A stretch of 64,000 nt of DNA, from contig NZ_KB455575.1 of NCBI RefSeq assembly GCF_000341735.1, forward strand, positions 1,146,399 to 1,210,398. Direction: 5' to 3'. Position 1 is the stretch's first letter; the number at the start of each line of letters is the position of its first letter. The position numbers were made by a program, and so were the translations under genes. Origin of the DNA: Methylotuvimicrobium buryatense 5G (GTDB taxonomy: Bacteria; Pseudomonadota; Gammaproteobacteria; Methylococcales; Methylomonadaceae). The notes beneath the pieces are model-generated. The model searched no databases. It worked only from the letters and a program-made list of their open reading frames with translations, and was not told where the DNA came from. Below, one piece after another: positions 45,675 to 56,596 of the stretch.

Positions 45675-46874
45675 ATGACAAACTTTTTGATTGGTCGTCA
45701 ACAAATTTTCAATAGAAAACTTGAAATCTATGCCTATGAAATTCTTTTTCGAGGTCATGAATACGACTTGGCGCAAGAAAGCCAAGCCACGCAAGCGACC
45801 AACCAAATCGTTACCGATACGATACTCGAACTCGGCATTAATCAATTGGTCGAAAGCCACAGGGCTTTCATTAACTTTACCGGCCAAAATATCCTTGAAA
45901 AAACACCGTTAAGCCTTCCCAAAGAACGCATTGTTATTGAGCTACTAGAAGACATCAAAGTCGATTTAAGAATCATCAACAACATTAAAGAGCTAAAGCA
46001 ACTCGGCTATACCTTAGCACTGGATGATTTTGTGTTGACTGACGAATGGCGGCCTTTACTAGAGTACGTTGACATCATCAAACTCGATGTCTTGCAAATG
46101 TCCGAGCAAGAAACCCTCGACATAATCAAACAACTCAAACATTACCCCGTTAAGTTATTGGCCGAAAAAGTCGAAAGCCACCAACAATACGAACAACTAC
46201 TCGAACTTGGCTGCGACTATTTTCAAGGTTTTTTTCTCAGCAAACCGAACATCGTCGAAGGCCGGCGTTTGGGTATAAACCAAACAGCGGCAATCAGATT
46301 GTTGGCTGCAGTCAATAATCCCAACGTAGAATTTCTCGAACTAACACAAATCATTTCGCAAGATGTCACATTAAGCTTTAAATTATTGCACTACATTAAC
46401 TCGGCTTTTTTTGCGATTCCACGACGCATCGAATCGATCCGGCATGCCGTCTCTTATCTTGGCCTGAATGAAATCAAACGATGGTGTAATATTCTAACTT
46501 TCGCCTCATTATCGAATAAACCGAAAGCCCTACTTCAAACAGCCTTGATTCGAGCTAAAATGTGCGAACTATTAGCCCGGCACCTTAGCGAAGAACCCGA
46601 ACATTACTTTTTAATCGGTATACTATCGAGTCTCGACAGTATTCTAGATTTGCCGATCGATGAAGCGCTCGGTCAATTACCATTGACGGCCGATGTCGCG
46701 ATTGCTATTTTGGAAAAGAATGGATTAGGCGGAGAAATTCTTCAATTCGTGCTCGGTTTCGAGCAATGGTTGCCGCAATCGATACACTTCAAAGCTTTAA
46801 CTCCGGCGATGATTAACACTGCGTATCTGGAAAGCATCGACTGGGCGAATCAAATCATGAACAACATCGAATAA
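45675..46874 (+). CDS. EAL-HDOD (YuxH-type) signalling protein
   Basis: A 399-residue protein. Residues 1-195 are an EAL-type domain in which the EAL word reads EIL (YEILFRG) while LALDDFV and IKLDVL are partly kept; phosphodiesterase activity is doubtful. Residues 200-395 are an HDOD domain (ISQDVTLSFKLLHYINSAFF, IRHAVSYLGL). EAL-HDOD proteins affect motility or virulence by unknown partners. It is the first gene of a four-gene cluster, 8 bp before the rhodanese gene. Confidence 0.9.
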   Translation: MTNFLIGRQQIFNRKLEIYAYEILFRGHEYDLAQESQATQATNQIVTDTILELGINQLVESHRAFINFTGQNILEKTPLSLPKERIVIELLEDIKVDLRIINNIKELKQLGYTLALDDFVLTDEWRPLLEYVDIIKLDVLQMSEQETLDIIKQLKHYPVKLLAEKVESHQQYEQLLELGCDYFQGFFLSKPNIVEGRRLGINQTAAIRLLAAVNNPNVEFLELTQIISQDVTLSFKLLHYINSAFFAIPRRIESIRHAVSYLGLNEIKRWCNILTFASLSNKPKALLQTALIRAKMCELLARHLSEEPEHYFLIGILSSLDSILDLPIDEALGQLPLTADVAIAILEKNGLGGEILQFVLGFEQWLPQSIHFKALTPAMINTAYLESIDWANQIMNNIE

Positions 46875-46882
46875 CCGATTCC

Positions 46883-47323
46883 ATGAACAAACTTTTATTT
46901 TTATTTTCATTGATGATCCATACGCAGTTACTATCGGCAAATGAGCTTGGGGCTATCGATATACCGCAAATGCTCGAAATGAAAAACAAGCAAAATGCTT
47001 TGATCATCGATATCCGTACCGAAAAAGAATGGGCCGAGACTGGAACGATACCTCACAGTGTAAGGCTTCAATTTTTCGATAGTCGAGGCAGCTACGATGC
47101 AGAACAATGGCTAAGCGAAATGGAAAAATTACGCACTTCACCGAATCAACCCGTCGTGCTGGTATGCCGATCCGGCAATCGAAGTGAAAAAGCCGGTAAT
47201 CTCCTAGTACAAACATTCGGTTTAGACAATATTAACCATCTACAAAACGGTATTCAGCCTTGGATTCAAGCCGGCTATGCCACCACTCAACATTGCCCCG
47301 GTCTATTGGCTTGTAAACAATGA
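46883..47323 (+). CDS. Periplasmic rhodanese-domain protein
   Basis: A 146-residue single-domain rhodanese with an N-terminal signal (MNKLLFLFSLMIHTQLLSA). The active-site loop is CRSGNR (C95-R100), typical of small sulfurtransferases. DIRTEKEW (43-50) is the matching N-terminal motif. The C-terminal HCPGLLACKQ adds two cysteines outside the active site. Export points to thiosulphate or persulphide handling in the periplasm. It overlaps hflD by 4 bp (ATGA). Confidence 0.88.
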   Translation: MNKLLFLFSLMIHTQLLSANELGAIDIPQMLEMKNKQNALIIDIRTEKEWAETGTIPHSVRLQFFDSRGSYDAEQWLSEMEKLRTSPNQPVVLVCRSGNRSEKAGNLLVQTFGLDNINHLQNGIQPWIQAGYATTQHCPGLLACKQ

Positions 47324-47949
47324 CAAAAAATCTCAACACCATCACCAACCAAGCAATCGCACTCGCAGGCATCGCCCAAGCGGCCGCGCTGGTCAGGCAA
47401 TTGGCAACAACCGGCAAATCGGATCCCGATGCAACCGAAGCCAGTATCGCCAGCATTCTTAAAATCGACTCGGATACGGTTGAAGACATTTATGGCGGCC
47501 TAGCCGGTATCAAATTCGGATTGGAACAACTCAACCGGCAAATGACCGGTTTCGATATCGCAGATCCCGAACAAGCACGATATGCGGCATCGCTAGTATT
47601 TTTAGAAAAACAGGTATCAAACCGTCCCGATTTAATGGAAGTCATCGGTAAAGGCATCGAAAAAGCCCAACACCAAAGCGAAACTTTCGGGCTTTTGCAC
47701 GAAAACGTATTAGCCAACCTCGGCGACATTTATCACAACACGATCAGTACGCTACAACCGAGGATCATGGTCAACGGCGAACAACATTATTTATCGAGAC
47801 CCGATACCGTCAATAAAATCAGAGCCCTGCTGCTAGCTGGCATACGCTCGGCAATCCTATGGAAGCAATGCGGCGGATCGCGTTGGAAATTTTTGTTCTT
47901 CCGGAAAAAACTACAAACGGAAGTCGAAGCACTGCTACAAAGAATCTAA
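47320..47949 (+). CDS. hflD: HflD homologue (YcfC family)
   Basis: A 209-residue all-helical protein with the HflD pattern: NQAIALAGIAQAAALVRQLA at the N terminus and RIMVNGEQHYLSRPDTVNKI RALLLAGIRSA near the end. In Escherichia coli HflD is a membrane-linked factor that affects lambda CII stability and is encoded next to mnmA. Here it sits between rhodanese and ABC ATPase genes; mnmA is not in the window. Its host function is not well known. Confidence 0.88.
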   Translation: MTKNLNTITNQAIALAGIAQAAALVRQLATTGKSDPDATEASIASILKIDSDTVEDIYGGLAGIKFGLEQLNRQMTGFDIADPEQARYAASLVFLEKQVSNRPDLMEVIGKGIEKAQHQSETFGLLHENVLANLGDIYHNTISTLQPRIMVNGEQHYLSRPDTVNKIRALLLAGIRSAILWKQCGGSRWKFLFFRKKLQTEVEALLQRI

Positions 47950-47961
47950 CCGAATTGCGTT

Positions 47962-48897
47962 ATGAGTCATCTGATAATAGCCGAACATTTATACCGTTAT
48001 TACGGCAAACTTTGCGCGGTCGACGATGTCAGTTTTACCCTGTCTAAAGGCGAAGTACTAGGCTTTTTAGGACCGAACGGCGCCGGTAAAACCACGACGA
48101 TGCAGATGCTCTGCGGCAATCTCGCTCCCAGCGCCGGACTCATTACTATCAACGGTTACGACATACTCGATAAACCGAAATCGGCTAAGTTGAAACTCGG
48201 CTATTTACCGGATACACCTCCGCTATACCGTGAATTGACCGTCGATGAATTTTTGCATTATTGCGCGCGACTCCATCGTCTAACGCGCGGCCATATTTCA
48301 AAAGCCATCGCAACAGCCAAGGAGCGCTGCGGCTTAAGAGAAGTCGCGAGCCGGCTCATCGGCAATCTTTCCAAAGGCTTTCAACAACGGGTCGGCATCG
48401 CTCAAGCCATCTTGCACAATCCTGACGTCGTTATTCTCGATGAACCGACCGTGGGTCTTGACCCGATACAAATCCGAGAAATTCGAAACCTGATCCGTGA
48501 ACTGGGCCGAGACCACGGCGTCATTCTGTCCACTCATATTCTGCCGGAAGTCCAAGAATCCTGCACACATGTACAAATTATTCAGCACGGCAAATTGATT
48601 TTTCACGAAACGATCGAAGGGCTCAATCGTCAGTTAAAGACAAGTACGCTACAAATCAAAACGCGACTACCGGCCGATTTCAATAGCTTGAAAGCGATAC
48701 CCGGCATATTGTCAGTCGAAGGCTTACCCGGAAACATTACGCGATTACACCACGATAATACGCAAAATCTTAACGAACATATTACCGAAACTGCCGTTCG
48801 CCTAGGTTGGGGACTACTGGAAATTACCGAAATGAAACAATCGCTTGAAGACGTTTTTGTCAAACTGACTGAATCGAGCCATCGTAACGCAGTTTGA
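47962..48897 (+). CDS. ABC transporter ATP-binding protein, GldA/ABC-2 type, without adjacent permease
   Basis: A 311-residue ATPase with Walker A GPNGAGKTT (37-45), signature LSKGFQQR (136-143), Walker B VVILDEP (156-162), the STHIL switch and a C-terminal extension (about 215-311) typical of ABC-2 family ATPases such as GldA. Such genes usually precede a permease gene. Here only repeats follow, then a gene on the other strand, so the partner is elsewhere or lost. It starts 12 bp after hflD and is the last gene of its cluster. Confidence 0.9.
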   Translation: MSHLIIAEHLYRYYGKLCAVDDVSFTLSKGEVLGFLGPNGAGKTTTMQMLCGNLAPSAGLITINGYDILDKPKSAKLKLGYLPDTPPLYRELTVDEFLHYCARLHRLTRGHISKAIATAKERCGLREVASRLIGNLSKGFQQRVGIAQAILHNPDVVILDEPTVGLDPIQIREIRNLIRELGRDHGVILSTHILPEVQESCTHVQIIQHGKLIFHETIEGLNRQLKTSTLQIKTRLPADFNSLKAIPGILSVEGLPGNITRLHHDNTQNLNEHITETAVRLGWGLLEITEMKQSLEDVFVKLTESSHRNAV

Positions 48898-48970
48898 TAA
48901 TAAGAAATTTATTAACGGTATCCAGTTACTTTCTGAACAGAGTCAATATGTGTCAGCTCTAAGCTTTATC

Positions 48971-49210
48971 CTAACGTTCATGAAAGCCCGGCAATCACCC
49001 CGGCAAATGAAAGTACGAGACGTGGGGAGGGCGCGGTCACTCGCCCGACAGGACGCCGTGAATACGTCCATGTAGGCTCGATGGCGGCTATCCTGCCGCC
49101 AACGCCTGTCGATCGAGCAACCGCACCCTCTCCGGAACCGGCATTGCCAGAACAGAGATTTGTATATCGAAAAATTAGATAATGAATCCAAATTTACGAA
49201 CTTTCACAGT
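48971..49210. repeat. Family C repeat (copy C2, reverse)
   Basis: A 240-bp element with ends CTAACGTTCATGAAAGCCC and ACGAACTTTCACAGT, core GGACGCCGTGAATACGTCC and CGATCGAGCAACCGCACCC. It is reversed relative to C1, C3 and C4. The family K end follows without a gap. Confidence 0.9.
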
Positions 49211-49476
49211 AAAAAGAGCAGTTGAAATGTGTTGTAGACCGTTCGTGCTGAGCTAAGTCGAAGCATGAAGGGTATACAACACTTTCACCGTCGTGGTGAA
49301 GGGTACGATCACTCACCCGACAGGCCAGCTCCATTCTGGTCCCTCACCGGGCGTTAGATGATGGACCGCACACACCGATGCCTGCTCAGGCGCTGCCGAA
49401 ATTTGAAGCATGAAAGGTATAATTAAATACTTTCGTGATTTTCGTGTGTTTCGTGGACAAAATGCTTTTTATGGAT
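49211..49476. repeat. Truncated family K repeat (K2) followed by C/A fragments
   Basis: 49211-49305 matches K1 (AAAAAGAGCAGTTGAAATGT, GACCGTTCGTGCTGAGC) but the right inverted end is missing. It then runs into C-like (CACTCACCCGACAGGCC) and A-like words (TGCCGAAATTTGAAGCATG, AAAGGTATA). This is a mosaic at the end of the sensor gene, with no frame. Confidence 0.7.
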
Positions 49477-50754
49477 TTATAACGGAGCCTCAGCTCCGGC
49501 CTCTTTATTGACCGGCAAATAGACACGGAATTTTGTTCCTTTACCTAATTCCGATGTCAAATCGATCGTCCCGCCATGCTCCTTGATGATCTTATAGGAC
49601 AGCGATAAACCCAAGCCCGTCCCCTTACCGACCGGCTTAGTCGTAAAAAACGGGTCGAATATTTTCCGCCTAACCTCCTCGGACATGCCGCAACCGGTAT
49701 CTTCAACCTCTATCCATACCCTATCGTTACCTTGACCGCCCGTTCTTATAATTATTTTTCCTGATTTTTCGATGGCTTGGGCGGCATTCACCAGCAAATT
49801 CATCACGACTTGATTGATCTGTGAGCCGACGCAGTTAATCGGTGTAAGCCCCCCATATTCCTTGATAATTTCCGCCTTATATTTTAATTCGTTATTCACG
49901 ATGTTAAGTGTGGCATCGATGCCCGACTCAAGGTCATGCAGACCGCTTTCGTTCTCATTCATATGCGAAAACTCGCGAAGATTCTGAATGATTTTTCTTG
50001 CTCGCACTGCCCCTTCGATCGACTCCTCGATCAAATCGCCTAAATCGGCTTTAAAATCATCGTAATCCAATTCTTCTTTAAGCTTCTGGAAAAACAACAC
50101 ATCGGGGTGGTCTTGCGGCAACTGCCGGGAAAATTTTTCGGCCAATTCGAAAATAGACAACACCGACTGTAAGCGATCTTTTAAGCCTTCCAAATTCGCA
50201 TATACATAACTCAGCGGGTTATTGATCTCATGAACAATACCGGCCGCCAACAAGCCTAATGATGCCATTTTTTCGGATTGAAATAAAAACGCCTGAGCCT
50301 CTTTTAATTCGCCCATGCGGCGTTCGATTTCGCTTTTTAGCCATACATTTTGACTTTCCAGTAAGTCGCGCTCGTTTTTTAGCGCCAATTGGCTTTTAAC
50401 TCGAGCCATGACGATGCCCGGCACAATCGGTTTAACGATATAATCGACGGCCCCCAATTGCAAACCGAACGCCTCATCGGCTTGATCGTCTAGCGCCGTC
50501 ACGAAAATCACCGGGATTTCACAACATTCCGGTTCGGCTTTCAGTCGACGGCACAAATCGTAACCGCTCATCCCCGGCATCATCACATCAAGCAATATCA
50601 AATCAGGCATATACTCGCGCGCCAATTTCAAACCTTTTTCACCGGATGTAGCAACTTGAACACTATAATCATCTTTTAAAACTCCAGCCATCAGTTCAAG
50701 ATTAGCCGGCATATCGTCGATGATCAGTATCTTTTTTTTATTATCCATGCTCAT
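49477..50754 (-). CDS. Response-regulator/histidine-kinase hybrid (REC-HisKA-HATPase)
   Basis: A 425-residue soluble protein. REC domain 1-120 with phospho-acceptor D56 ([13 protein letters not shown]) and K109; a coiled linker; a kinase domain with H175 ([15 protein letters not shown]) and HATPase with DTGCGM and [18 protein letters not shown] receiver followed by a kinase in one chain suggests that phosphorylation of the REC controls the kinase, a form common near chemosensory or HD-GYP genes. Single gene between repeats. Confidence 0.92.
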   Translation of the reverse strand: MSMDNKKKILIIDDMPANLELMAGVLKDDYSVQVATSGEKGLKLAREYMPDLILLDVMMPGMSGYDLCRRLKAEPECCEIPVIFVTALDDQADEAFGLQLGAVDYIVKPIVPGIVMARVKSQLALKNERDLLESQNVWLKSEIERRMGELKEAQAFLFQSEKMASLGLLAAGIVHEINNPLSYVYANLEGLKDRLQSVLSIFELAEKFSRQLPQDHPDVLFFQKLKEELDYDDFKADLGDLIEESIEGAVRARKIIQNLREFSHMNENESGLHDLESGIDATLNIVNNELKYKAEIIKEYGGLTPINCVGSQINQVVMNLLVNAAQAIEKSGKIIIRTGGQGNDRVWIEVEDTGCGMSEEVRRKIFDPFFTTKPVGKGTGLGLSLSYKIIKEHGGTIDLTSELGKGTKFRVYLPVNKEAGAEAPL

Positions 50755-50799
50755 TTCTCATACTTATCAAGCCGCGCATTAATCGAATACCGAACGCTT

Positions 50800-51027
50800 A
50801 CTGTGAAAGTTCGCGGATTTGAAATCTTAATCTAGTTTTTCGATATTCAACACAATGCCGGTTCCGAAGAGGGGGCGGTTGCTCGATCGACAGGCGTCGG
50901 CGGCAGGGAGCCGCCGTCGAGCCTACATGGACGTATTCACGGCGTCCTGTCGGGCGAGTGACCGCACCCTCCCCACCCCAGAGAGCTTTCATTTACCGGG
51001 GCGATGGCTAGGCCTTCATGAACGTTA
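50800..51027. repeat. Family C repeat (copy C3)
   Basis: A 228-bp element with ends ACTGTGAAAGTTCGCGG and TTCATGAACGTTA, core CCTACATGGACGTATTCACG. It is tandem with C4, sharing the base at 51027. Confidence 0.92.
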
Positions 51028-51270
51028 CTGTGAAAGTTCGTAGATGTAGACTCTTTATCTAATTTTTCGATATACAAAAGCTCAGCAACGAAAATGCCGG
51101 TACCGAAGAGGGTGCGGTTGCTCGATCGACAGGCGTCGGCGACAAGAATAGCCGCCGTCGAGCCTACATGGACGTATTCACGGCGTCCTGTCGGGCGAGT
51201 AACCGTACCTTACCCTTACCCCTCGCGCTCTCATTTTCCGGTGTAATGACGGCTTCTTCATGATTGTTAG
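51027..51270. repeat. Family C repeat (copy C4), tandem with C3
   Basis: A 244-bp element with ends ACTGTGAAAGTTCGTAGAT and TTCATGATTGTTAG. Its right end contains the TAA stop (51267-51269, minus strand) of the hybrid kinase gene. C3 and C4 point the same way. Confidence 0.92.
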
Positions 51271-54200
51271 GATTTAGACAAACCGTCATTATCCTTATCC
51301 GATACACTTCTCAATATCCGTAAAGCCTCATCATAATCGAACCGGTCAATATACCGATTAAATATCGCATAACGATCGCCCAAATAGACCCGCAACATCG
51401 CCGCCGATTCACGGCTTAAACTGCCGGCTTTAACATTGCTCTCATCCAGTAAGCGCTCAAGGTCTTGGATGAGGCTCCTCAAACGCTCTGGATCGATATC
51501 AATCGACTCGAGATCATCCTGTTCGGTTGCTTCGGGCAAAGACTGAATTGCCTCGACCAACTGTATTAATTCATGTTCGCATGCAAGCGCCAATTTCATA
51601 CAATCGTCCGGCCCGGCATCCGCACGTAAGGCATTGTCCAATGCTGCCGCACAATCGGCGACAACCCTAGCGCCTAAAGTCGCGGCTACGCCTTTCAGAC
51701 CATGCGCTAAGCGACGAACGGCTTCGTTATCGCCGGAAGCTAATTGTTTCCGTGCCAGACTCATGTCTTGTCGATGCGATTGCGCAAACATGCGTAGAAG
51801 CCGTCGATACTTACCAATATCGCCGTTGACCATTTGCAGGCCCTTAACCGTATCCACGCCCGGTATATCCCCTAGCTCGCTTTGGCTATTCGATTGATCG
51901 AACACCATTCGAGACTCCTCAGACCGATTATCGAGCTCCGGCAAGTCATGTTTTTCGCGCGCCAACCAACGCAACACCACGGTATAAAGTACCTCCGGAA
52001 TCACCGGCTTGGCGATGAAATCATTCATTCCGGCGTCAAAACAAACACGACGATCTTCGTCGAAAGCATTAGCGGTCATCGCCAAAATCGGCAACCGCAC
52101 ATACTCCGTTTGAGAACGAATCGCCCGGGTAGCCGCCAAACCGTCCATCTCGGGCATCTGCATATCCATCAATATCAAATCGTACTGTTTCGACCGGACT
52201 TTATCCAATGCCACACGGCCATTTTCGGCCGTATCCACCGACAAACCGACACCATGTAATAACTCTAAAACGACTTCTCGATTAATCGGGTTGTCTTCCG
52301 CCACAAGTAAACGCGCCCCCGCATATCGGCGACGCAATAGATCATCGACAGCTCTAGTTGTTTCAACTTGTACCGCAGGCATCACTCCACGCCCGCGCCG
52401 AAGCCAAGCGGTAAACCAAAATGTACTACCCTGCCCAATCCGGCTTTCAACGCCAACGTCCCCGCCCATCATGGTCGCAAGCCTTTTGGTAATCGCCAAC
52501 CCCAAACCGGTACCGCCGTATTTTCGGGTAATCGACACATCGGTTTGAGAAAAAGATTCAAACAATAACGGCAAGTGCTCTTCGGCGATGCCGATTCCCG
52601 AATCCTGAACTTCAAAACGTACTAACAAGCCTTGCTCGTTCTCTTGTAACAGTTTGGCGCGCAAGACAATCGAGCCTTTCTCGGTGAATTTCACCGCATT
52701 GCCCGCATAGTTCAACATCGCTTGACGCAGACGTGTCGGATCGCCTCTAAGCCAATGAGGAACGCCGTCGCTACCCGAACTAACCGACAAGCCTTTGAGC
52801 TTGGCTTGATCGGAAACCAATGACTTAATATGATCCAATACGGCCTCGAGCGCGAAGTCGGTTTGCTCTAATTGCAAACGTCCAGCCTCGATCTTGGATA
52901 AGTCCAAAATATCATTAATAATCGACAACAAGTGTTGAGCGGAAACCTCGATTTTAGTCAGGCGTTCGCCTTGCACGGGCGACAACGGGCTTTGTTTTAA
53001 TAAATATGTCAATCCCAGAATCGCATTCATCGGCGTACGGATTTCATGACTCATATTCGCTAGAAACGAGCTCTTAGCCTTGTTTGCCGCATCCGCCGCG
53101 GCACGCGCTTTTTCCAGCTCCGCCGTTCGATCGGCGACCAGTTCTTCCAAATGATGACGGTAGCGATCCAATTCCTCGCCGTTATGTTTTTTGTCGGTAA
53201 TATCCTCTTTGACCGACACATAATGCGTAATACGACCATCCGGTTGACGGAGCGGCGAAACGATCGCGAACTCGATATATTCGCTGCCGTCCTTGCGCCG
53301 GTTAATAAATTCGCCTTTCCAAGTTTCACCGCGCCTCATTGCATCCCAAAATTGAATGAACGTCTCAGGCGGCGTCTTACCGGAGTGTAAAATTTTAGGA
53401 TTACGACCGATTACCTCGTCAAGGCTAAAGCCTGTAATGGCCAAAAATGCTTGATTGACATATTCGATCTCGGCATCCAAATTGGTGATCACAATGCTTT
53501 CGGGACTCTGCTCGACAGCCTGAGCGAGCTTGCGCAACTGCTCCTCGGTTCGTTTACGCTCAGTAATATCGCGGACAATACCAGCAGCATGCCAATGCCC
53601 GTCCAATTTGACCGACGACAGGGAAAGCTCGACCAAAAACTCCTCGCCGTTTCGGCGAACGGCCGGCAATTCCAAAGTACGGCCGACAACAGGTCCCTCC
53701 CCTGTTTGTTTGAAATACGATAACCCGGCTGAGGCCGCGTCATGTAAACGGGAAGGCGCAATCAAAGAATGCAGCGTTTTCCCCTTCACATCGTCTTGCG
53801 TATAACCGAATATTGCCTCGGCTCCGGGATTCCAAATAATTATTTGTTCGTTTGCATCCATTAAAATAAAGGCATCCCGAATGTTCTCCACCGCCACCCG
53901 GAAACGCGCTTCACTATCGCGCAACTCTTGCTCCATCAATTTTTGCGCAGTAATATCGCGATGGTATCCATGCTTGCCTAGATAAGCCCCGTTCTCGTCA
54001 TGGATAGCCTTATTCTGATGACTGATCCAACGGATAGTGCCATTCTTGTGTACGATTCGAAATTCCAAATAGCCCTTTTTGTCTTTGCTATCGCTCATCA
54101 GATAGTGCCAATATCTATCCCGATCCTCTTCATGCACAAGCTCGTCCATGAGCTTGGCATTTTCAAGAAACGCATCGGCGGGGTAACCTGTTATTTGCGC

Positions 54201-54827
54201 ACACCCCGGCGAAATATAATTGAATTGCCCATCAGGATTGAGCCAAAAAATACAATCTGAAGAATTCTCGGCCAACAACCGAAATTTGGCTTCCGACTCC
54301 AACAATGCGGCATGCGCCTGTTCAGCCCTGGTTTGCGCAACGATCGCATCCTCCATTAAGTTCAACGCGGCCAGACGCGCTTGGCGTTGCTCCTCGAGGG
54401 CTTTCGCCTGGCTTTGCTTTAACGCGACTTCGGCATGTTGCAGAGCTCGATGCTCTTTGACTTCATTTAGAGCGCGATGGATGGACGAAGGCAAGCGGGC
54501 AAGATTATCCTTGAGTACGAAATCGCTGACGCCTTGCCATAACAAGTCCACGGCGACTTCTTCGCCGATCGCACTCGTCACTAAAATTACCGGCAAGTCA
54601 TCCCGGTACGATTTGATAGATTGGAGGGTCGAACGAAAATTCATGCCGGGTACATTATAATCGGAGAGCACCACATCCCATTCGTTTTGCAAGGCCCGCT
54701 GCAACTCCGCATTGGAGTTTACGCAATAACACACAGATGCGAGTCCATGCCTTCGCAAATAGCGCTCCAACAACAAAAAATCTGCCGCACTATCCTCAAT
54801 AACAAGAATTTTTTGCACATCATTCAT
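51267..54827 (-). CDS. Hybrid sensor histidine kinase (REC-PAS3-HisKA-HATPase-REC-HPt)
   Basis: A 1186-residue protein: REC (1-125, D56 in LSDYNVP), a coiled segment (125-180), three PAS domains (about 183-300, 305-425, 432-550), HisKA with H594 (NMSHEIRTP), HATPase with SGIGI and [11 protein letters not shown], a second REC ([13 protein letters not shown]) and a C-terminal HPt ([15 protein letters not shown]). It can run a full phosphorelay inside one chain. Start and the upstream gene's stop overlap as ATGA, so it is coupled to the ethylene-receptor-like kinase. Its TAA stop lies inside repeat C4. Confidence 0.95.
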   Translation of the reverse strand: MNDVQKILVIEDSAADFLLLERYLRRHGLASVCYCVNSNAELQRALQNEWDVVLSDYNVPGMNFRSTLQSIKSYRDDLPVILVTSAIGEEVAVDLLWQGVSDFVLKDNLARLPSSIHRALNEVKEHRALQHAEVALKQSQAKALEEQRQARLAALNLMEDAIVAQTRAEQAHAALLESEAKFRLLAENSSDCIFWLNPDGQFNYISPGCAQITGYPADAFLENAKLMDELVHEEDRDRYWHYLMSDSKDKKGYLEFRIVHKNGTIRWISHQNKAIHDENGAYLGKHGYHRDITAQKLMEQELRDSEARFRVAVENIRDAFILMDANEQIIIWNPGAEAIFGYTQDDVKGKTLHSLIAPSRLHDAASAGLSYFKQTGEGPVVGRTLELPAVRRNGEEFLVELSLSSVKLDGHWHAAGIVRDITERKRTEEQLRKLAQAVEQSPESIVITNLDAEIEYVNQAFLAITGFSLDEVIGRNPKILHSGKTPPETFIQFWDAMRRGETWKGEFINRRKDGSEYIEFAIVSPLRQPDGRITHYVSVKEDITDKKHNGEELDRYRHHLEELVADRTAELEKARAAADAANKAKSSFLANMSHEIRTPMNAILGLTYLLKQSPLSPVQGERLTKIEVSAQHLLSIINDILDLSKIEAGRLQLEQTDFALEAVLDHIKSLVSDQAKLKGLSVSSGSDGVPHWLRGDPTRLRQAMLNYAGNAVKFTEKGSIVLRAKLLQENEQGLLVRFEVQDSGIGIAEEHLPLLFESFSQTDVSITRKYGGTGLGLAITKRLATMMGGDVGVESRIGQGSTFWFTAWLRRGRGVMPAVQVETTRAVDDLLRRRYAGARLLVAEDNPINREVVLELLHGVGLSVDTAENGRVALDKVRSKQYDLILMDMQMPEMDGLAATRAIRSQTEYVRLPILAMTANAFDEDRRVCFDAGMNDFIAKPVIPEVLYTVVLRWLAREKHDLPELDNRSEESRMVFDQSNSQSELGDIPGVDTVKGLQMVNGDIGKYRRLLRMFAQSHRQDMSLARKQLASGDNEAVRRLAHGLKGVAATLGARVVADCAAALDNALRADAGPDDCMKLALACEHELIQLVEAIQSLPEATEQDDLESIDIDPERLRSLIQDLERLLDESNVKAGSLSRESAAMLRVYLGDRYAIFNRYIDRFDYDEALRILRSVSDKDNDGLSKS

Positions 54828-56440
54828 GACGACTTGTTTCCTTCGACTGCAATTTCAGGCAATGAAAAGCAAAACTCAGCGCCTTTACTCGGTTGGCTAT
54901 CGACTTCGATTACGCCGCCATGCCGATTGATGATGCGTTTAACGGTAGCCAAACCGATACCAATTCCGGGAAATTCATTTTGATGATGCAAGCGTTGGAA
55001 AGGTTGAAATAAGCGTTCGGCATTTGCCATATTGAAGCCGACGCCATTGTCGGCCACACAAAAATAGCGAACGCCTTCTCGATCTTGGGCAAACACGCGA
55101 ATGCTCGCCGCTTTTTGTTTAGCCGTATATTTCCAAGCATTTTCGAGCAAATTTGATATGACCGACTCGATCATGCGTTTATCACAACTGGCATTCAGAC
55201 CTTGTTCGACCCGCACATCGACATGACGCCCCGGATTACTATCGGAGAGTTCGGCGAGCACGCGAACCGCCAGCGAAGAAATATCAACCCGATCACGGCT
55301 TAGCTCGCCGCGGGTATTTCGCGATAACGATAATAAGCCGTCGATCAAATCATTCATACGGCGGGTCGCAACACCGATCTGCTGCAAATATTCTTTTGCC
55401 TGGTCTTGCAGTTCATCCGCATAGTCTTCGATTAAGGCCCAACTAAAACCATTCAATGCTCGGATCGGAGCCCGTAAATCATGGGAGACCGCATAAGCGA
55501 AGCTGTCTAATTCCTGATTCGCCAAGGTCAGTTCTTCGGTTCTTTCCTCTACGCGCCGCTCTAAATCGGCATTGAGTCTGAGTATCTCTAACTCGTAATG
55601 CTTCCGCTCGGTTATATCCCGAGCAATCGTGGAAGAAGCCACCACTTTTTTCTCTTTATCGAAAATAGGTGAAATAGTCATCGCCACATCGAACAAATTG
55701 CCATTCTTATGTAAACACTGTAATTCGTGCTGCCTGACCGATTGCCCCCTGCCGACCGCTTCGACTAGCATCTGCTCTTGATTACGCTGTGTGGGTGCCA
55801 TCAGCGAGAGCAGCGATTGCCCTAAAACTTCCTTCGAGGTATAGCCAAACATCGCCTCAGCCGCCCTGTTCCAATCCGTTATGATTCCATCGGCACTGCC
55901 GCCAATAATCGCATCATCGGAAAACTCGACAATAGCCGCACGAAGTATTCGTTCCTTATGCAAGCTTAGTTCGATTTCAGACTTTGCTTGCCTTAACTGT
56001 TCTTCGACCCTTCTTCGTTCGATGATTTCAGCTTGTAATTGCTCATTGACTCGACGCAATTGCGAGGGACTGGGTAATCTAAGAGCATCGGGAAGTACAT
56101 ACCAGAGTGACACGGCGGCGCCGATCGAAATCAGAGCGGTAGCCGACTTGAAAATAACATCCAAGCCATACCAAGGTTGCCACAGTAAGACGGCCCCGAG
56201 CAGATGAGTCATTCCGCAAGCCATGATAAACGTGGCGAACATCCACAGCACCCATTGATAAGGAAAGTCCTTGCGTCGTCTCGCGAAATAAGACAACGCG
56301 GCCGGCATGGAAAAATAAGCGAGAAAAATCAATGTTTCGCTGACGACATAAGCCATCACCAAGGGCGGCGACCAACTTAAACAATAACCGTGAGGAAGCA
56401 AACCCTTTGTTGACAGAAATTGGCTCAGTTCATCGATCAT
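54824..56440 (-). CDS. Ethylene-receptor-like membrane histidine kinase (ETR1-type sensor, PAS, HisKA, HATPase)
   Basis: A 538-residue kinase. The first 120 residues have three membrane helices that match the plant ETR1 ethylene-binding domain without a gap: Y42, P46, C75 and H79 correspond to ETR1 Y32, P36, C65 and H69, each offset by 10, in [10 protein letters not shown] and [23 protein letters not shown]75 and H79 are the copper ligands in ETR1. ETR1 D25 is replaced by E35. Then come a PAS domain (about 165-278), HisKA with H320 ([16 protein letters not shown]) and HATPase ([20 protein letters not shown]). It is first in an operon with the hybrid kinase. Confidence 0.92.
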   Translation of the reverse strand: MIDELSQFLSTKGLLPHGYCLSWSPPLVMAYVVSETLIFLAYFSMPAALSYFARRRKDFPYQWVLWMFATFIMACGMTHLLGAVLLWQPWYGLDVIFKSATALISIGAAVSLWYVLPDALRLPSPSQLRRVNEQLQAEIIERRRVEEQLRQAKSEIELSLHKERILRAAIVEFSDDAIIGGSADGIITDWNRAAEAMFGYTSKEVLGQSLLSLMAPTQRNQEQMLVEAVGRGQSVRQHELQCLHKNGNLFDVAMTISPIFDKEKKVVASSTIARDITERKHYELEILRLNADLERRVEERTEELTLANQELDSFAYAVSHDLRAPIRALNGFSWALIEDYADELQDQAKEYLQQIGVATRRMNDLIDGLLSLSRNTRGELSRDRVDISSLAVRVLAELSDSNPGRHVDVRVEQGLNASCDKRMIESVISNLLENAWKYTAKQKAASIRVFAQDREGVRYFCVADNGVGFNMANAERLFQPFQRLHHQNEFPGIGIGLATVKRIINRHGGVIEVDSQPSKGAEFCFSLPEIAVEGNKSS

Positions 56441-56596
56441 GACGCCACCGAATCAAGGCTAAAAAATGGATTGTATTTAACATATTTCAATAGATCCTGA
56501 GACTCAAATCTAAACTGGGTCGTTAAAGCATGGCGTAGGCTACGCAATCGGGCATGGGCTTGAATAGACTCTTCAAATGGTTCCCACGCTCTGCCC

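Noticed and set aside
53060-54660. Several frames of 80-146 codons opposite the hybrid kinase gene
   Set aside because: They are antisense shadows of a well-supported 1186-residue gene.
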